This document shows, in pieces, positions 45,278 through 53,401 of a stretch of DNA of 64,000 nucleotides. The notes under the pieces were generated by a model. It was not told the DNA's origin. It was given only the letters and a program-made list of their open reading frames with translations, and made no database searches. The stretch's first letter is position 1. Every line of letters begins with the position of its first letter. The translations under genes and the position numbers were made by a program. The DNA comes from Flavobacterium muglaense (lineage in GTDB: Bacteria; Bacteroidota; Bacteroidia; Flavobacteriales; Flavobacteriaceae): positions 1 through 64,000 of the forward strand of contig NZ_JACRUK010000005.1 of NCBI RefSeq assembly GCF_014305155.1. Direction: 5' to 3'.

Positions 45278-47731
45278 ATGTTAGATATAAAAGATTTTGC
45301 AATTTTTGAAAATCAAGTCAGTTTTGATTTCAAGGGGTTTTTAATAAAAATCGCGAGTTATTGGAAATGGTTTTTGCTTAGCTTATTGATTACATACACG
45401 ATAGCTTATCAAGTTAATATTCGTAAGGAGAAAGTGTATAGCATGGAAACGCTAATTTCGGTTAAGGAAGAAAGTAACCCTCTTTTTACATCTAGCACTA
45501 ATTTAGTTTTTAACTGGGGAGGAACCTCAGATCAGGTTCAAACTATTTCTACTACATTGCAATCTCGCTCTCACAATGAACTTGTGGTTGATAAGTTGCA
45601 ATATTACATTGACTACTTATCGCAAGGAGAATACAATATTGTTGATGCATACGGCGCGGTTCCTTTTTATGTAAATATTGATAAAACCAAAGGGCAAATA
45701 GCGGGTACTTTGGTCAAAATAAAATTTTTGTCTGAGACTGATTATCAAATCGAAATTCCATTTGCTACTAATTCGGTTTCTGTTATTACCTACGCCGATA
45801 ATACCTATGGATCTACTGCTGTTGCGGTGGGTGATTTTGTTAAGAAATATAAAGTTGGCGAACAAGTTGCTTTGCCTTTTTTAAACTTAAAATTACAAAT
45901 AAAAGACAATCCAGGAATCTATAAAGGCAATGAGTATCTCATACGGTTTAATGATTTTAATGGAACAGTTTCGCGATACAAAGGCATAAATGTGCGTTCG
46001 GATGATAAAGGTGGTTCTATTATTACCCTAGGAATGCAGGGGGAGAATAAGGCAAGAATGGTCGAGTATTTGAATGCAACCGTAGCAATGTTGATTAAAA
46101 GACAGCTGGATGCTAAGAATCAGTTTGCAACTAATACGATTGCGTTTATCGATAGTACTTTGGTGGCTATGGAGTCGCAGTTAAAAGAAACGGGAGATCA
46201 GTTAAAGACTTTTCGTCAAGGAAAAAACATTTATGACATCGAAGAAGGTGGCGGTAAATTTTCGGATAAAATTTCAGGTTTTGATGTCGCTAAGGATGAG
46301 CTCACGCGCAAGCTAGCCTATTATAATTCTTTGAAAGCCTATTTAAAAAACAGTACAGACTATTCTAGATTGCCCGCGCCATCCGTGGCGGGTATTGATG
46401 ATCCAAATATTGTGGTCAACGTATCCAAGTTGATTTCTTTGTCAACCCAAAGGTCTGAGATGGCGTATGCTGTAAAAAGCGATAAGATTTTCAAGGATTT
46501 TGATAATCAAATGGAAGCCATAAAGAATGTTTTGTTGCAAAATATTATTTCGGCAAAGTCATCATTGCAGTTTGATTTAGGGATGATTAATAGTAAAATC
46601 AATCAGGCCGAAAACACCATTAAGGCGCTGCCAGATGATCAACAAGAGTTAATCAAGATCAAACGAAAGTATGATTTAAGCGATAATATTTACAGTACGT
46701 TTTTACAAAAAAGGAGTGAAGCCGATATTGTAAAAGCAGCCAATTTATCGGATATTCATTTTATAGATCCTGCCAAAGATGTTGGTGGTGGATTGATAGG
46801 TCCTAAGACTTCGGTGAATTATATCATGGCGTTGTTTCTAGGTATTTTGTTTCCGTTATTGTTTGTATTCGCCATTTTTTTTATCAATAATTCGATTCAA
46901 AACACGGAGGATATCAGTAAGCTAACCAAAATACCTTTGATAGGTGTCGTTGGTTTAAATAAAGAAATTACAGATTTGGCGGTGTATGATCGTCCAAAAT
47001 CAGCCCTTTCAGAATCTTTTAGGGCTATTCGATCTTCATTGCAATTTTTATATAAAAAGCAAAATGTGGATGGAGCAAAGACTTTAATGATTACTTCATC
47101 TGTGAGTGGTGAAGGGAAAACATTTTGCTCTATTAATATTGCTACAGTTTTTGCGCTTAGCGAAAAACGCACAGTGATTGTAGGTCTTGATTTAAGAAAA
47201 CCGAAATTATTTGACGAGTTTAATTTATCAAATGATGTGGGTATTGTAAACTATTTGATTCATCAAAAAACGGTTGACGAGATCATAAATCACACACATA
47301 TTCCGTATCTTGACGTAATCCTGTCGGGACCTATACCGCCAAACCCTTCGGAGTTGATTATGAGCGACGGTATGGTTGCTTTAATAGAAGAGTTAAAAAC
47401 CAAATACGATTATATTATTCTGGATACGCCACCAGTTGGTTTAGTGTCAGATGCTTTAGAGTTGGCTCAATATTCTGATGTGACTTTGTATATTGTGAGA
47501 CAGAATTTTTCTAAAAAAGAAATGATTACCTTGTTGAATAATAGAATAAAAAGAGGCGAACTCAATAATGCGAGTATTGTTTTTAATGGTTTTGAACATA
47601 AGGCAAAATACGGTTCAGGTTATGGATACGGTTACGGCTATGGTTATGGCGCTTACGCAAATGGGTACCATGACGATGAGCAACCAAAGACCATAATTGA
47701 CAAAGTGAAGGACAAATTTCGAAAAAAATAA
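45278..47731 (+). CDS. Polysaccharide co-polymerase / BY-type tyrosine kinase (Wzc-like)
   Basis: The 817-residue inner-membrane protein has an N-terminal Wzz domain with TM1 (about 28-42), a periplasmic coiled-coil region (IDSTLVAMESQLKETGDQLKTF), the GNVR-like block before TM2 (about 508-533) and a cytosolic kinase domain. Walker A is SVSGEGKT (Lys614); Walker B is YDYIILDTPPVGLVSDA. Walker A' reads VIVGLDLRKPK, where the first position usually Asp is Gly. The C-terminus has a Tyr-rich cluster (GSGYGYGYGYGYGAYANGY), the autophosphorylation site in such kinases. It controls chain length and export with the Wza-like neighbour. Confidence 0.92.
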   Translation: MLDIKDFAIFENQVSFDFKGFLIKIASYWKWFLLSLLITYTIAYQVNIRKEKVYSMETLISVKEESNPLFTSSTNLVFNWGGTSDQVQTISTTLQSRSHNELVVDKLQYYIDYLSQGEYNIVDAYGAVPFYVNIDKTKGQIAGTLVKIKFLSETDYQIEIPFATNSVSVITYADNTYGSTAVAVGDFVKKYKVGEQVALPFLNLKLQIKDNPGIYKGNEYLIRFNDFNGTVSRYKGINVRSDDKGGSIITLGMQGENKARMVEYLNATVAMLIKRQLDAKNQFATNTIAFIDSTLVAMESQLKETGDQLKTFRQGKNIYDIEEGGGKFSDKISGFDVAKDELTRKLAYYNSLKAYLKNSTDYSRLPAPSVAGIDDPNIVVNVSKLISLSTQRSEMAYAVKSDKIFKDFDNQMEAIKNVLLQNIISAKSSLQFDLGMINSKINQAENTIKALPDDQQELIKIKRKYDLSDNIYSTFLQKRSEADIVKAANLSDIHFIDPAKDVGGGLIGPKTSVNYIMALFLGILFPLLFVFAIFFINNSIQNTEDISKLTKIPLIGVVGLNKEITDLAVYDRPKSALSESFRAIRSSLQFLYKKQNVDGAKTLMITSSVSGEGKTFCSINIATVFALSEKRTVIVGLDLRKPKLFDEFNLSNDVGIVNYLIHQKTVDEIINHTHIPYLDVILSGPIPPNPSELIMSDGMVALIEELKTKYDYIILDTPPVGLVSDALELAQYSDVTLYIVRQNFSKKEMITLLNNRIKRGELNNASIVFNGFEHKAKYGSGYGYGYGYGYGAYANGYHDDEQPKTIIDKVKDKFRKK
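47622..47652 (+). repeat. Tandem Gly-Tyr codon repeat in the Wzc tail
   Basis: Hexamers of the form GGN-TAY are repeated about five times, encoding the Gly-Tyr run. It is the tyrosine phosphorylation cluster and may vary in copy number by slippage. Confidence 0.6.
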
Positions 47732-47757
47732 ATTGATTTGTATCAAATTAAAAAATA

Positions 47758-48741
47758 ATGACAGAAGGAACAATAAATAAAATTTTAATTACCGGTGGTG
47801 CTGGATTTATAGGGTCCAACTTATGCGAGTATTTTTTAGCCAAAGGACATGAAGTGACTTGTTTGGATAATTTTGCAACGGGTCACAGGCATAATTTAGT
47901 ACAATGCATCGATAACCCAAATTTCAAGTTAATTGAAGGTGATATCCGTATTGCGGCTGATTGTCAAAAAGCAGTGGCTGGTATTGAATATGTTTTTCAT
48001 CAGGCGGCTTTAGGTTCTGTGCCACGCTCTATAAATGATCCTGTGACGACAAATGATGTCAATGTCTCGGGTTTTTTAAATATGTTGGTGGCTTCCAGAG
48101 ATGCGAAAGTAAAACGTTTTATGTATGCGGCTAGTTCGTCTACTTATGGAGATTCAGAAGGGTTGCCAAAAGTAGAAGATGTGATTGGTAAGCCATTATC
48201 TCCTTATGCCATTACAAAGTATGTAAATGAATTATATGCCGATATTTTTAGTAAAACGTACGGAATCGAAACGATAGGTTTGCGTTATTTTAATGTTTTT
48301 GGAAGAAATCAAGATCCTAATGGCGCTTATGCTGCGGTAATTCCTAAATTTGTCATGCAATTAATGCAGTTAGAAAGCCCTAGAATTAATGGGGATGGTA
48401 ATTATTCAAGAGATTTTACCTATATTGATAATGTCATTCAAATGAATGAATTGGCGATGAATACTACCAATAAGGAGGCAGTAAATACGGTGTATAATAC
48501 AGCATTTGGAGATCGCAATACGCTGAATGATTTAGTGAAGTATTTAAAAGATTTTTTATCGAAATACAATCCAGAAATTGCAAATGTAGCAATAGAGTAT
48601 GGTCCAAACCGTGCAGGTGACATCCCGCATTCACTAGCTAGCATTGATAAAGCCAAAGGATTATTGGGCTACGACCCAAAATTTTCTTTGCAAAACGGAT
48701 TAGAAGAAGCAGTGGCCTGGTATTGGGAGAATCTAAAATAA
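47758..48741 (+). CDS. UDP-N-acetylglucosamine C4-epimerase (WbpP-like SDR)
   Basis: The 327-residue extended short-chain dehydrogenase/reductase binds NAD at ITGGAGFIGSNLCEYF and has the YxxxK catalytic pair in SPYAITKYVNELYADIF, preceded by the Ser of ASSSTYGDS. The block GLRYFNVFGRNQDPNGAYAAVIPKFV closely matches WbpP/WbgU-type epimerases that interconvert UDP-GlcNAc and UDP-GalNAc (or the uronic forms). A WbpO/TviB-type dehydrogenase is encoded at 50724, the same pair that makes UDP-GalNAcA in Pseudomonas O6. Substrate is inferred from this context; UDP-Glc/Gal cannot be excluded. Confidence 0.85.
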   Translation: MTEGTINKILITGGAGFIGSNLCEYFLAKGHEVTCLDNFATGHRHNLVQCIDNPNFKLIEGDIRIAADCQKAVAGIEYVFHQAALGSVPRSINDPVTTNDVNVSGFLNMLVASRDAKVKRFMYAASSSTYGDSEGLPKVEDVIGKPLSPYAITKYVNELYADIFSKTYGIETIGLRYFNVFGRNQDPNGAYAAVIPKFVMQLMQLESPRINGDGNYSRDFTYIDNVIQMNELAMNTTNKEAVNTVYNTAFGDRNTLNDLVKYLKDFLSKYNPEIANVAIEYGPNRAGDIPHSLASIDKAKGLLGYDPKFSLQNGLEEAVAWYWENLK

Positions 48742-48792
48742 AATGTAGTTCCAATCCATAGCATTCATACAAAGCATAATAAAATAGAATAA

Positions 48793-50184
48793 ATGAAAAT
48801 TACAAAAATTTGTTGCATCGGAGCTGGTTATGTAGGAGGTCCTACAATGGCTGTGATTGCACAAAAATGCCCTCATATACAGGTTACAGTTGTTGATTTG
48901 AATCAAGAAAGAATTGCGGCTTGGAATGATCAAGATGTTAAAAATATTCCTATTTACGAGCCAGGGCTGGCAGAAGTTGTTGGTGAGGCAAGAGGGCGAA
49001 ATTTGTTTTTTTCTACTGATGTAGATAAAGCGATCGATGAGGCTCAGGTTATTTTTATATCGGTAAACACGCCTACTAAAACCTATGGAAAAGGGAAAGG
49101 GATGGCTGCTGATTTGAAGTATATTGAATTATGTGCGAGACAAATTGCTAGAGTAGCGAAAGAAGATAAAATTGTGGTCGAAAAATCGACGCTACCGGTA
49201 CGAACTGCCGAAGCTATTAAAAGCATACTGGACAATACAGGAAATGGAGTACAGTTTCAAATTCTGTCCAATCCTGAGTTTTTGGCCGAAGGAACTGCAG
49301 TGAGCGATTTATTGGATCCTGATCGAATATTAATTGGTGGGGATGAATCTGTTGAAGGGCAAAAAGCAATTAATGCGCTAGTCAGCGTGTATGCGAATTG
49401 GGTTGCTGCCGATAAAATTTTGACTACTAATGTTTGGTCGTCAGAATTGTCAAAGCTGACTGCTAATGCTTTTTTGGCGCAACGTATTTCGTCTATAAAT
49501 GCAATGTCAGAGTTGTGCGAGAAAACAGGTGCTGATGTCAATCAGGTAGCAAAAGCTATTGGAATGGATAGCCGCATCGGTTCAAAGTTTTTGAAAGCTT
49601 CAGTAGGTTTTGGTGGTTCTTGTTTTCAAAAAGACATCTTGAATCTAGTGTATATAGCTAAATCGTATGGTTTAAATGAAGTAGCCGATTATTGGGAGCA
49701 AGTCATTATCATGAACGATTATCAAAAAAGACGTTTTTCTAATAAAATAGTTCAAACATTATACAATACAGTATCCGGAAAGAAAATCACGTTTTTAGGA
49801 TGGGCTTTCAAGAAAGATACGAATGATACCAGAGAATCAGCGGCAATTTATGTGGCAGACGATTTGATGAGTGAACAAGCACAAATTGTGGTGTTTGATC
49901 CCAAGGTTTCTGAAAAGAAGATTTTAGCCGATTTAGATTATTTAGAAACAAGAACATTAGATCAAAATAAGGCTTTGATTGCGGCAGTTGAAGATCCTTA
50001 TGAAGGGTGTAAAGGCGCACATGCTATTGCTGTTTTGACCGAATGGGATGAATTTAAAGAATACGATTGGCAAAGAATTTATGATGGCATGCAGAAGCCT
50101 GCTTTCATTTTCGATGGAAGAAATATTTTGAACGGACAAGAATTAAAAAACATAGGATTTATATACCAAGCCATTGGTTCTTAG
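48793..50184 (+). CDS. ugd: UDP-glucose 6-dehydrogenase (long, UGDH type)
   Basis: The 463-residue enzyme oxidises UDP-glucose to UDP-glucuronate in two NAD steps. It has the Rossmann motif [52 protein letters not shown] and the catalytic Cys in [18 protein letters not shown]. The C-terminal domain carries [19 protein letters not shown]. The GGPTMAVIA start and greater length resemble the animal/eukaryote-like UGDH branch rather than the compact bacterial one. It supplies UDP-GlcA for the polysaccharide; the gap to the epimerase is 51 bases. Confidence 0.92.
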   Translation: MKITKICCIGAGYVGGPTMAVIAQKCPHIQVTVVDLNQERIAAWNDQDVKNIPIYEPGLAEVVGEARGRNLFFSTDVDKAIDEAQVIFISVNTPTKTYGKGKGMAADLKYIELCARQIARVAKEDKIVVEKSTLPVRTAEAIKSILDNTGNGVQFQILSNPEFLAEGTAVSDLLDPDRILIGGDESVEGQKAINALVSVYANWVAADKILTTNVWSSELSKLTANAFLAQRISSINAMSELCEKTGADVNQVAKAIGMDSRIGSKFLKASVGFGGSCFQKDILNLVYIAKSYGLNEVADYWEQVIIMNDYQKRRFSNKIVQTLYNTVSGKKITFLGWAFKKDTNDTRESAAIYVADDLMSEQAQIVVFDPKVSEKKILADLDYLETRTLDQNKALIAAVEDPYEGCKGAHAIAVLTEWDEFKEYDWQRIYDGMQKPAFIFDGRNILNGQELKNIGFIYQAIGS

Positions 50185-50232
50185 TAGTTGTATAGTACTG
50201 TTTAGGACAAATAAAGGGCTTTAAAGATATAA

Positions 50233-50718
50233 ATGTTTAAAACAATGCAGATGAATTGGTATGTAGTTTATACAAAACCGAAATGGGAGAAAAAAGTAGC
50301 AGAACAATTATTAAAAAACAATATTGAATGTTACTGTCCACTGACGATTCAAATAAGGCAATGGACGGATAGAAAGAAAAAAGTAGAAGTACCTCTTTTT
50401 AATTCGTATGTTTTCGTACGTTTGGAAGAAAAAGATCGCAATGTTGTTTTTGAATCAGCGGGAGTTGTTCGCTATTTATTTTGGTTGGGAAAACCAGCTA
50501 TTGTAAAGGATGACGAAATCAATACCATTAAAAAATGGTTGGATGCCTCGGATGAGTACGAAGTATTGGTTGATACGGTGAAAGTAGGAGATCGAATTAC
50601 GCTAGATTCTGGACCATTTGCGTCTCAGCAAGCAGTGGTTCAAGAAATAAGTAGCAACCATTATTCACTGGTTTTAGAAAACCTGGGTTGTGTGTTAAAA
50701 ATTAAATATAATAGATAA
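50233..50718 (+). CDS. UpxY/NusG-like transcription antiterminator
   Basis: The 161-residue protein has a NusG N-terminal domain (MNWYVVYTKPKWEKKVAEQLLKNNIECYCPL, then VPLFNSYVFVRLEE and VVRYLFWLGKPAIVKDDEI). A KOW domain follows (VKVGDRITLDSGPFASQQAVVQEI). In Bacteroides, UpxY proteins are specialised NusG paralogues that keep polymerase going through their own capsule operon. Start is uncertain: ATG codons at 50233, 50245 and 50251 are all possible, and the last gives the cleanest homology start. Unlike typical upxY genes it is not the first gene of the locus. Confidence 0.9.
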   Translation: MFKTMQMNWYVVYTKPKWEKKVAEQLLKNNIECYCPLTIQIRQWTDRKKKVEVPLFNSYVFVRLEEKDRNVVFESAGVVRYLFWLGKPAIVKDDEINTIKKWLDASDEYEVLVDTVKVGDRITLDSGPFASQQAVVQEISSNHYSLVLENLGCVLKIKYNR

Positions 50719-50723
50719 ATAGA

Positions 50724-52022
50724 ATGAGTGTCAGTTCAAAAATAGCAATTATAGGTCTGGGTTATGTGGGTTTGCCATTAGCTAGATTGTTTGCTACAAA
50801 ATATCCCGTAGTGGGTTTTGATATTAATACAAAAAGAATATCAGAATTAAGAGCGGGAAAGGATACCACCTTTGAGCTGGTAGAATCGGTTTTGAAAGCG
50901 GTGCTTTTAGAATCGAATCCAGTTTTGGACGCCCATCCAGCAAATGGTTTGTTTTGCTCGTCTGATAGCTCGGATATAAAAGAGTGTACTTATTTTATTG
51001 TTACCGTTCCTACGCCTGTTGATAAAAACAATCGACCAGATTTGACTCCTTTGTATAAGTCGTCCGAAACCGTTGGGAGCGTATTGAAAAAAGGAGATAC
51101 TGTGATTTACGAATCTACCGTCTATCCTGGGGTTACAGAAGAAGAGTGTGTACCTGTTTTAGAAAAAGTATCGGGATTAAAATTTAATGTCGATTTTTTT
51201 GTGGGCTATTCGCCGGAACGTATTAATCCAGGTGATAAAGAGCATACGGTAGATAAAATTTTAAAAATCACTGCAGGCTCTACTCCAGAGGTAGGTCGAG
51301 CAGTTGATGCGCTTTATAACAGTGTGATTACCGCTGGAACGCATTTGGCTCCTTCAATAAAGGTAGCTGAAGCGGCTAAGGTGATCGAAAATTCGCAACG
51401 TGATATTAATATTGCTTTTGTGAATGAATTGGCTAAGATTTTTAATCTTATGAATATCGATACCACTGCCGTTTTGGAAGCAGCAGCTACCAAGTGGAAT
51501 TTTTTGCCTTTTAAACCGGGTTTGGTTGGCGGTCATTGCATCGGTGTTGATCCGTATTATTTGGCTCAAAAAGCCCAGGAACTAGGATATCATCCGGAGA
51601 TTATTTTGGCAGGAAGACGGTTAAATGATAGTATGGGATCGTATATCGCTTCGCAAATTGTAAAGCTGATGATTAAAAAAGGGATTTCGATTAATGGTGC
51701 AACGATCCTGATGTTAGGAATCACCTTTAAAGAAAATTGTCCTGATGTGCGCAATACTAAGGTGGTTGATGTCATTACTGCCTTGTCTGATTATGGCATT
51801 GAAGTAAGTATTTATGATCCTTTGGCTAATCCTGAAACGGTATGGGAGGAGTATCAATTAAAAATGACTAATGCTATACCTACTGATAAATATGATGCAG
51901 TGGTTTTGGGAGTGGCGCATAAAGTGTTTTTAGATTTAGATTTTTCTCAATTGATGCATCCTTTAGGTCTTTTATATGATGTAAAAGGAGTGTTAGGGGA
52001 TCAAGCTGGAGGTAGATTGTAA
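50724..52022 (+). CDS. Nucleotide-sugar dehydrogenase, WbpO/TviB type
   Basis: The 432-residue enzyme belongs to the UDP-HexNAc 6-dehydrogenase branch. NAD-binding motif: IIGLGYVGLPLARLFATKYPVVGFDIN. Other motifs are VPTPVDKNNRPDL, ESTVYPGVTEEECVPVLE, SPERINPGDKEH, ENSQRDINIAFVNEL and the catalytic Cys in PGLVGGHCIGVDPYYLAQKA. The C-terminal domain has ITFKENCPDVRNTKV. Probable product is UDP-N-acetylgalactosaminuronic acid, fitting the WbpP-like epimerase at 47758. It starts five bases after the antiterminator gene. Confidence 0.88.
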   Translation: MSVSSKIAIIGLGYVGLPLARLFATKYPVVGFDINTKRISELRAGKDTTFELVESVLKAVLLESNPVLDAHPANGLFCSSDSSDIKECTYFIVTVPTPVDKNNRPDLTPLYKSSETVGSVLKKGDTVIYESTVYPGVTEEECVPVLEKVSGLKFNVDFFVGYSPERINPGDKEHTVDKILKITAGSTPEVGRAVDALYNSVITAGTHLAPSIKVAEAAKVIENSQRDINIAFVNELAKIFNLMNIDTTAVLEAAATKWNFLPFKPGLVGGHCIGVDPYYLAQKAQELGYHPEIILAGRRLNDSMGSYIASQIVKLMIKKGISINGATILMLGITFKENCPDVRNTKVVDVITALSDYGIEVSIYDPLANPETVWEEYQLKMTNAIPTDKYDAVVLGVAHKVFLDLDFSQLMHPLGLLYDVKGVLGDQAGGRL

Positions 52023-52058
52023 ATAAAGTAAATAGATACGAATTTAAAAAAATAAAAT

Positions 52059-53063
52059 ATGGAAAGTAAATCAATTACACATGTTATCCTTACAGGAGGA
52101 GTGGGAAGTAGATTGTGGCCTTTGTCTCGTAAAAGCAGACCCAAACAATATTTGGATATTTTTGATGGTAGATCGTTATTTGAGTTAACAGTTAATAGGA
52201 ATAGGGATATTGCGACTAAAATAATGGTGGTTGGAAATATTGACAATTGCCATTTAAGTAAGGCTATTTTAAACAAAACCAATACTAATTATGTAGATAT
52301 TATCGAGTCTACGCCTAGAAATACGGCTGCAGCTATTGCTTTTGCTGCTTTTGGATCTGCTGCTGATGATATATTAATTGTAACGCCTTCAGATCATATT
52401 ATTGATAATATGGCTAGTTATAAGCAAGCTATTAGTCAAGCAACGGATATGGCTTCTCAGGGTTATATTGTGACTTTTGGAATTGTACCTACAAAACCAG
52501 AAATTGGGTATGGCTATATCGAAAGAAAAGGAGATGATGTAATTTCTTTTAGAGAAAAACCAAATCAAGTAACCGCTGCTGATTTTATTGCCAAAGGAAA
52601 TTTTCTATGGAATAGCGGAATGTTTTGTTTCAAAGCCGCTGTCTTTTTAGAAGAATTAAAATTATACGCTCCTGCTGTTTATGAAAAATCGAAAATAGCT
52701 TGGGAGAAAAGTGTAAATGGTATTGTGGATCTGGAGGCTTCTCTGGAAATCCCTTCTATCAGTGTCGATTATGCAGTAATGGAAAAAAGTAAAAAGATAA
52801 AAGTAGTTGCTTCGGAATTTGTCTGGTCTGACTTAGGGTCTTTTGAATCGGTATATGATTATTTGGTCACTATAGGGCATCCAGTTGATAAACACAGGAA
52901 TATGGTCATAGGTACGGATAAGTATACAGCGTTTATTGGAATGAAAGATACTATTTTTATCTATACCGATACTGCTCATTTGATTCTTCAAAAGGAGTTT
53001 TCACAAGATGTGAAAAGTTTGTATGGAACATTGGAGCGTGAAATACCTGAATTGTTAGAGTAA
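52059..53063 (+). CDS. manC: Mannose-1-phosphate guanylyltransferase
   Basis: The 334-residue enzyme makes GDP-mannose from mannose 1-phosphate and GTP. Signature: VILTGGVGSRLWPLSRKSRPKQYL (residues 9-32). Others are VTPSDHIIDN, the FREKPN motif at about 169-174, and FVWSDLGSFESVYDYL. It lacks the C-terminal phosphomannose isomerase domain of bifunctional ManC proteins (about 470 residues), so it is the single-domain type; the isomerase must be elsewhere. It is the last gene before a 338-base gap with a promoter and structured leader. Confidence 0.9.
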   Translation: MESKSITHVILTGGVGSRLWPLSRKSRPKQYLDIFDGRSLFELTVNRNRDIATKIMVVGNIDNCHLSKAILNKTNTNYVDIIESTPRNTAAAIAFAAFGSAADDILIVTPSDHIIDNMASYKQAISQATDMASQGYIVTFGIVPTKPEIGYGYIERKGDDVISFREKPNQVTAADFIAKGNFLWNSGMFCFKAAVFLEELKLYAPAVYEKSKIAWEKSVNGIVDLEASLEIPSISVDYAVMEKSKKIKVVASEFVWSDLGSFESVYDYLVTIGHPVDKHRNMVIGTDKYTAFIGMKDTIFIYTDTAHLILQKEFSQDVKSLYGTLEREIPELLE

Positions 53064-53231
53064 GTGTGATTTTTCTTCCAGATTTAATTGGTGAAATTGG
53101 AATGGATTGCTCTAACCAAATTAGGTGATATTTTAGGTTTTAATCCATTGTTTTTCAATGTGTAAAGAGCTTTGGTTTTTAGATGATTCTTTTTGATTCC
53201 TTTTAAACTTCATTTAGGATTTCTTTTTTTC

Positions 53232-53239
53232 TATATTTG
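53232..53239 (+). promoter_or_regulatory. -7 promoter box of the second export operon
   Basis: TATATTTG matches TAnnTTTG. Its transcript would carry a 5' leader of about 155 bases before the ATG at 53402. The preceding bases of the gap (53064-53231) show nothing else recognisable. Confidence 0.65.
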
Positions 53240-53247
53240 CCAAAAAT

Positions 53248-53380
53248 CAACCGCAGCGTTTTTAAGTGATTTTGAATCGGTTGTATAAAGTGTAATAATA
53301 AATAAAGTGTGTAAATCCCGATTTAATGGGGTTTACTGCGGCGAAGCCGTTGCTATCAGTAAAGGTTTATGATAGTAAAC
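53248..53380 (+). promoter_or_regulatory. Structured mRNA leader with mutually exclusive stems
   Basis: Stems seen: P1 CAACCG/CGGTTG (53248-53253 with 53278-53283); P2 GTAAATCCC/GGGGTTTAC (53311-53319 with 53328-53336); P3 CGGC-GAA-GCCG (53339-53349); P4 CTATCA/TGATAG extended by TAA/TTA (53353-53375). An alternative outer stem GTTTACT/AGTAAAC (53331-53337 with 53374-53380) encloses P3 and P4 and uses the same bases as P2, so the two folds exclude each other. No T-run follows. It may be a regulatory leader or an antiterminator target; no known riboswitch class was recognised. Confidence 0.6.
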
Positions 53381-53401
53381 AGATAAATATAGTATAGTAG
53401 T

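Noticed and set aside
47622..47652. Short tandem repeat considered as a CRISPR or minisatellite
   Set aside because: It is in frame and encodes the Gly-Tyr phosphorylation cluster of Wzc.
53064..53231. Possible small gene or attachment site before the second export operon
   Set aside because: No open frame, repeat or tRNA-like sequence is visible there.
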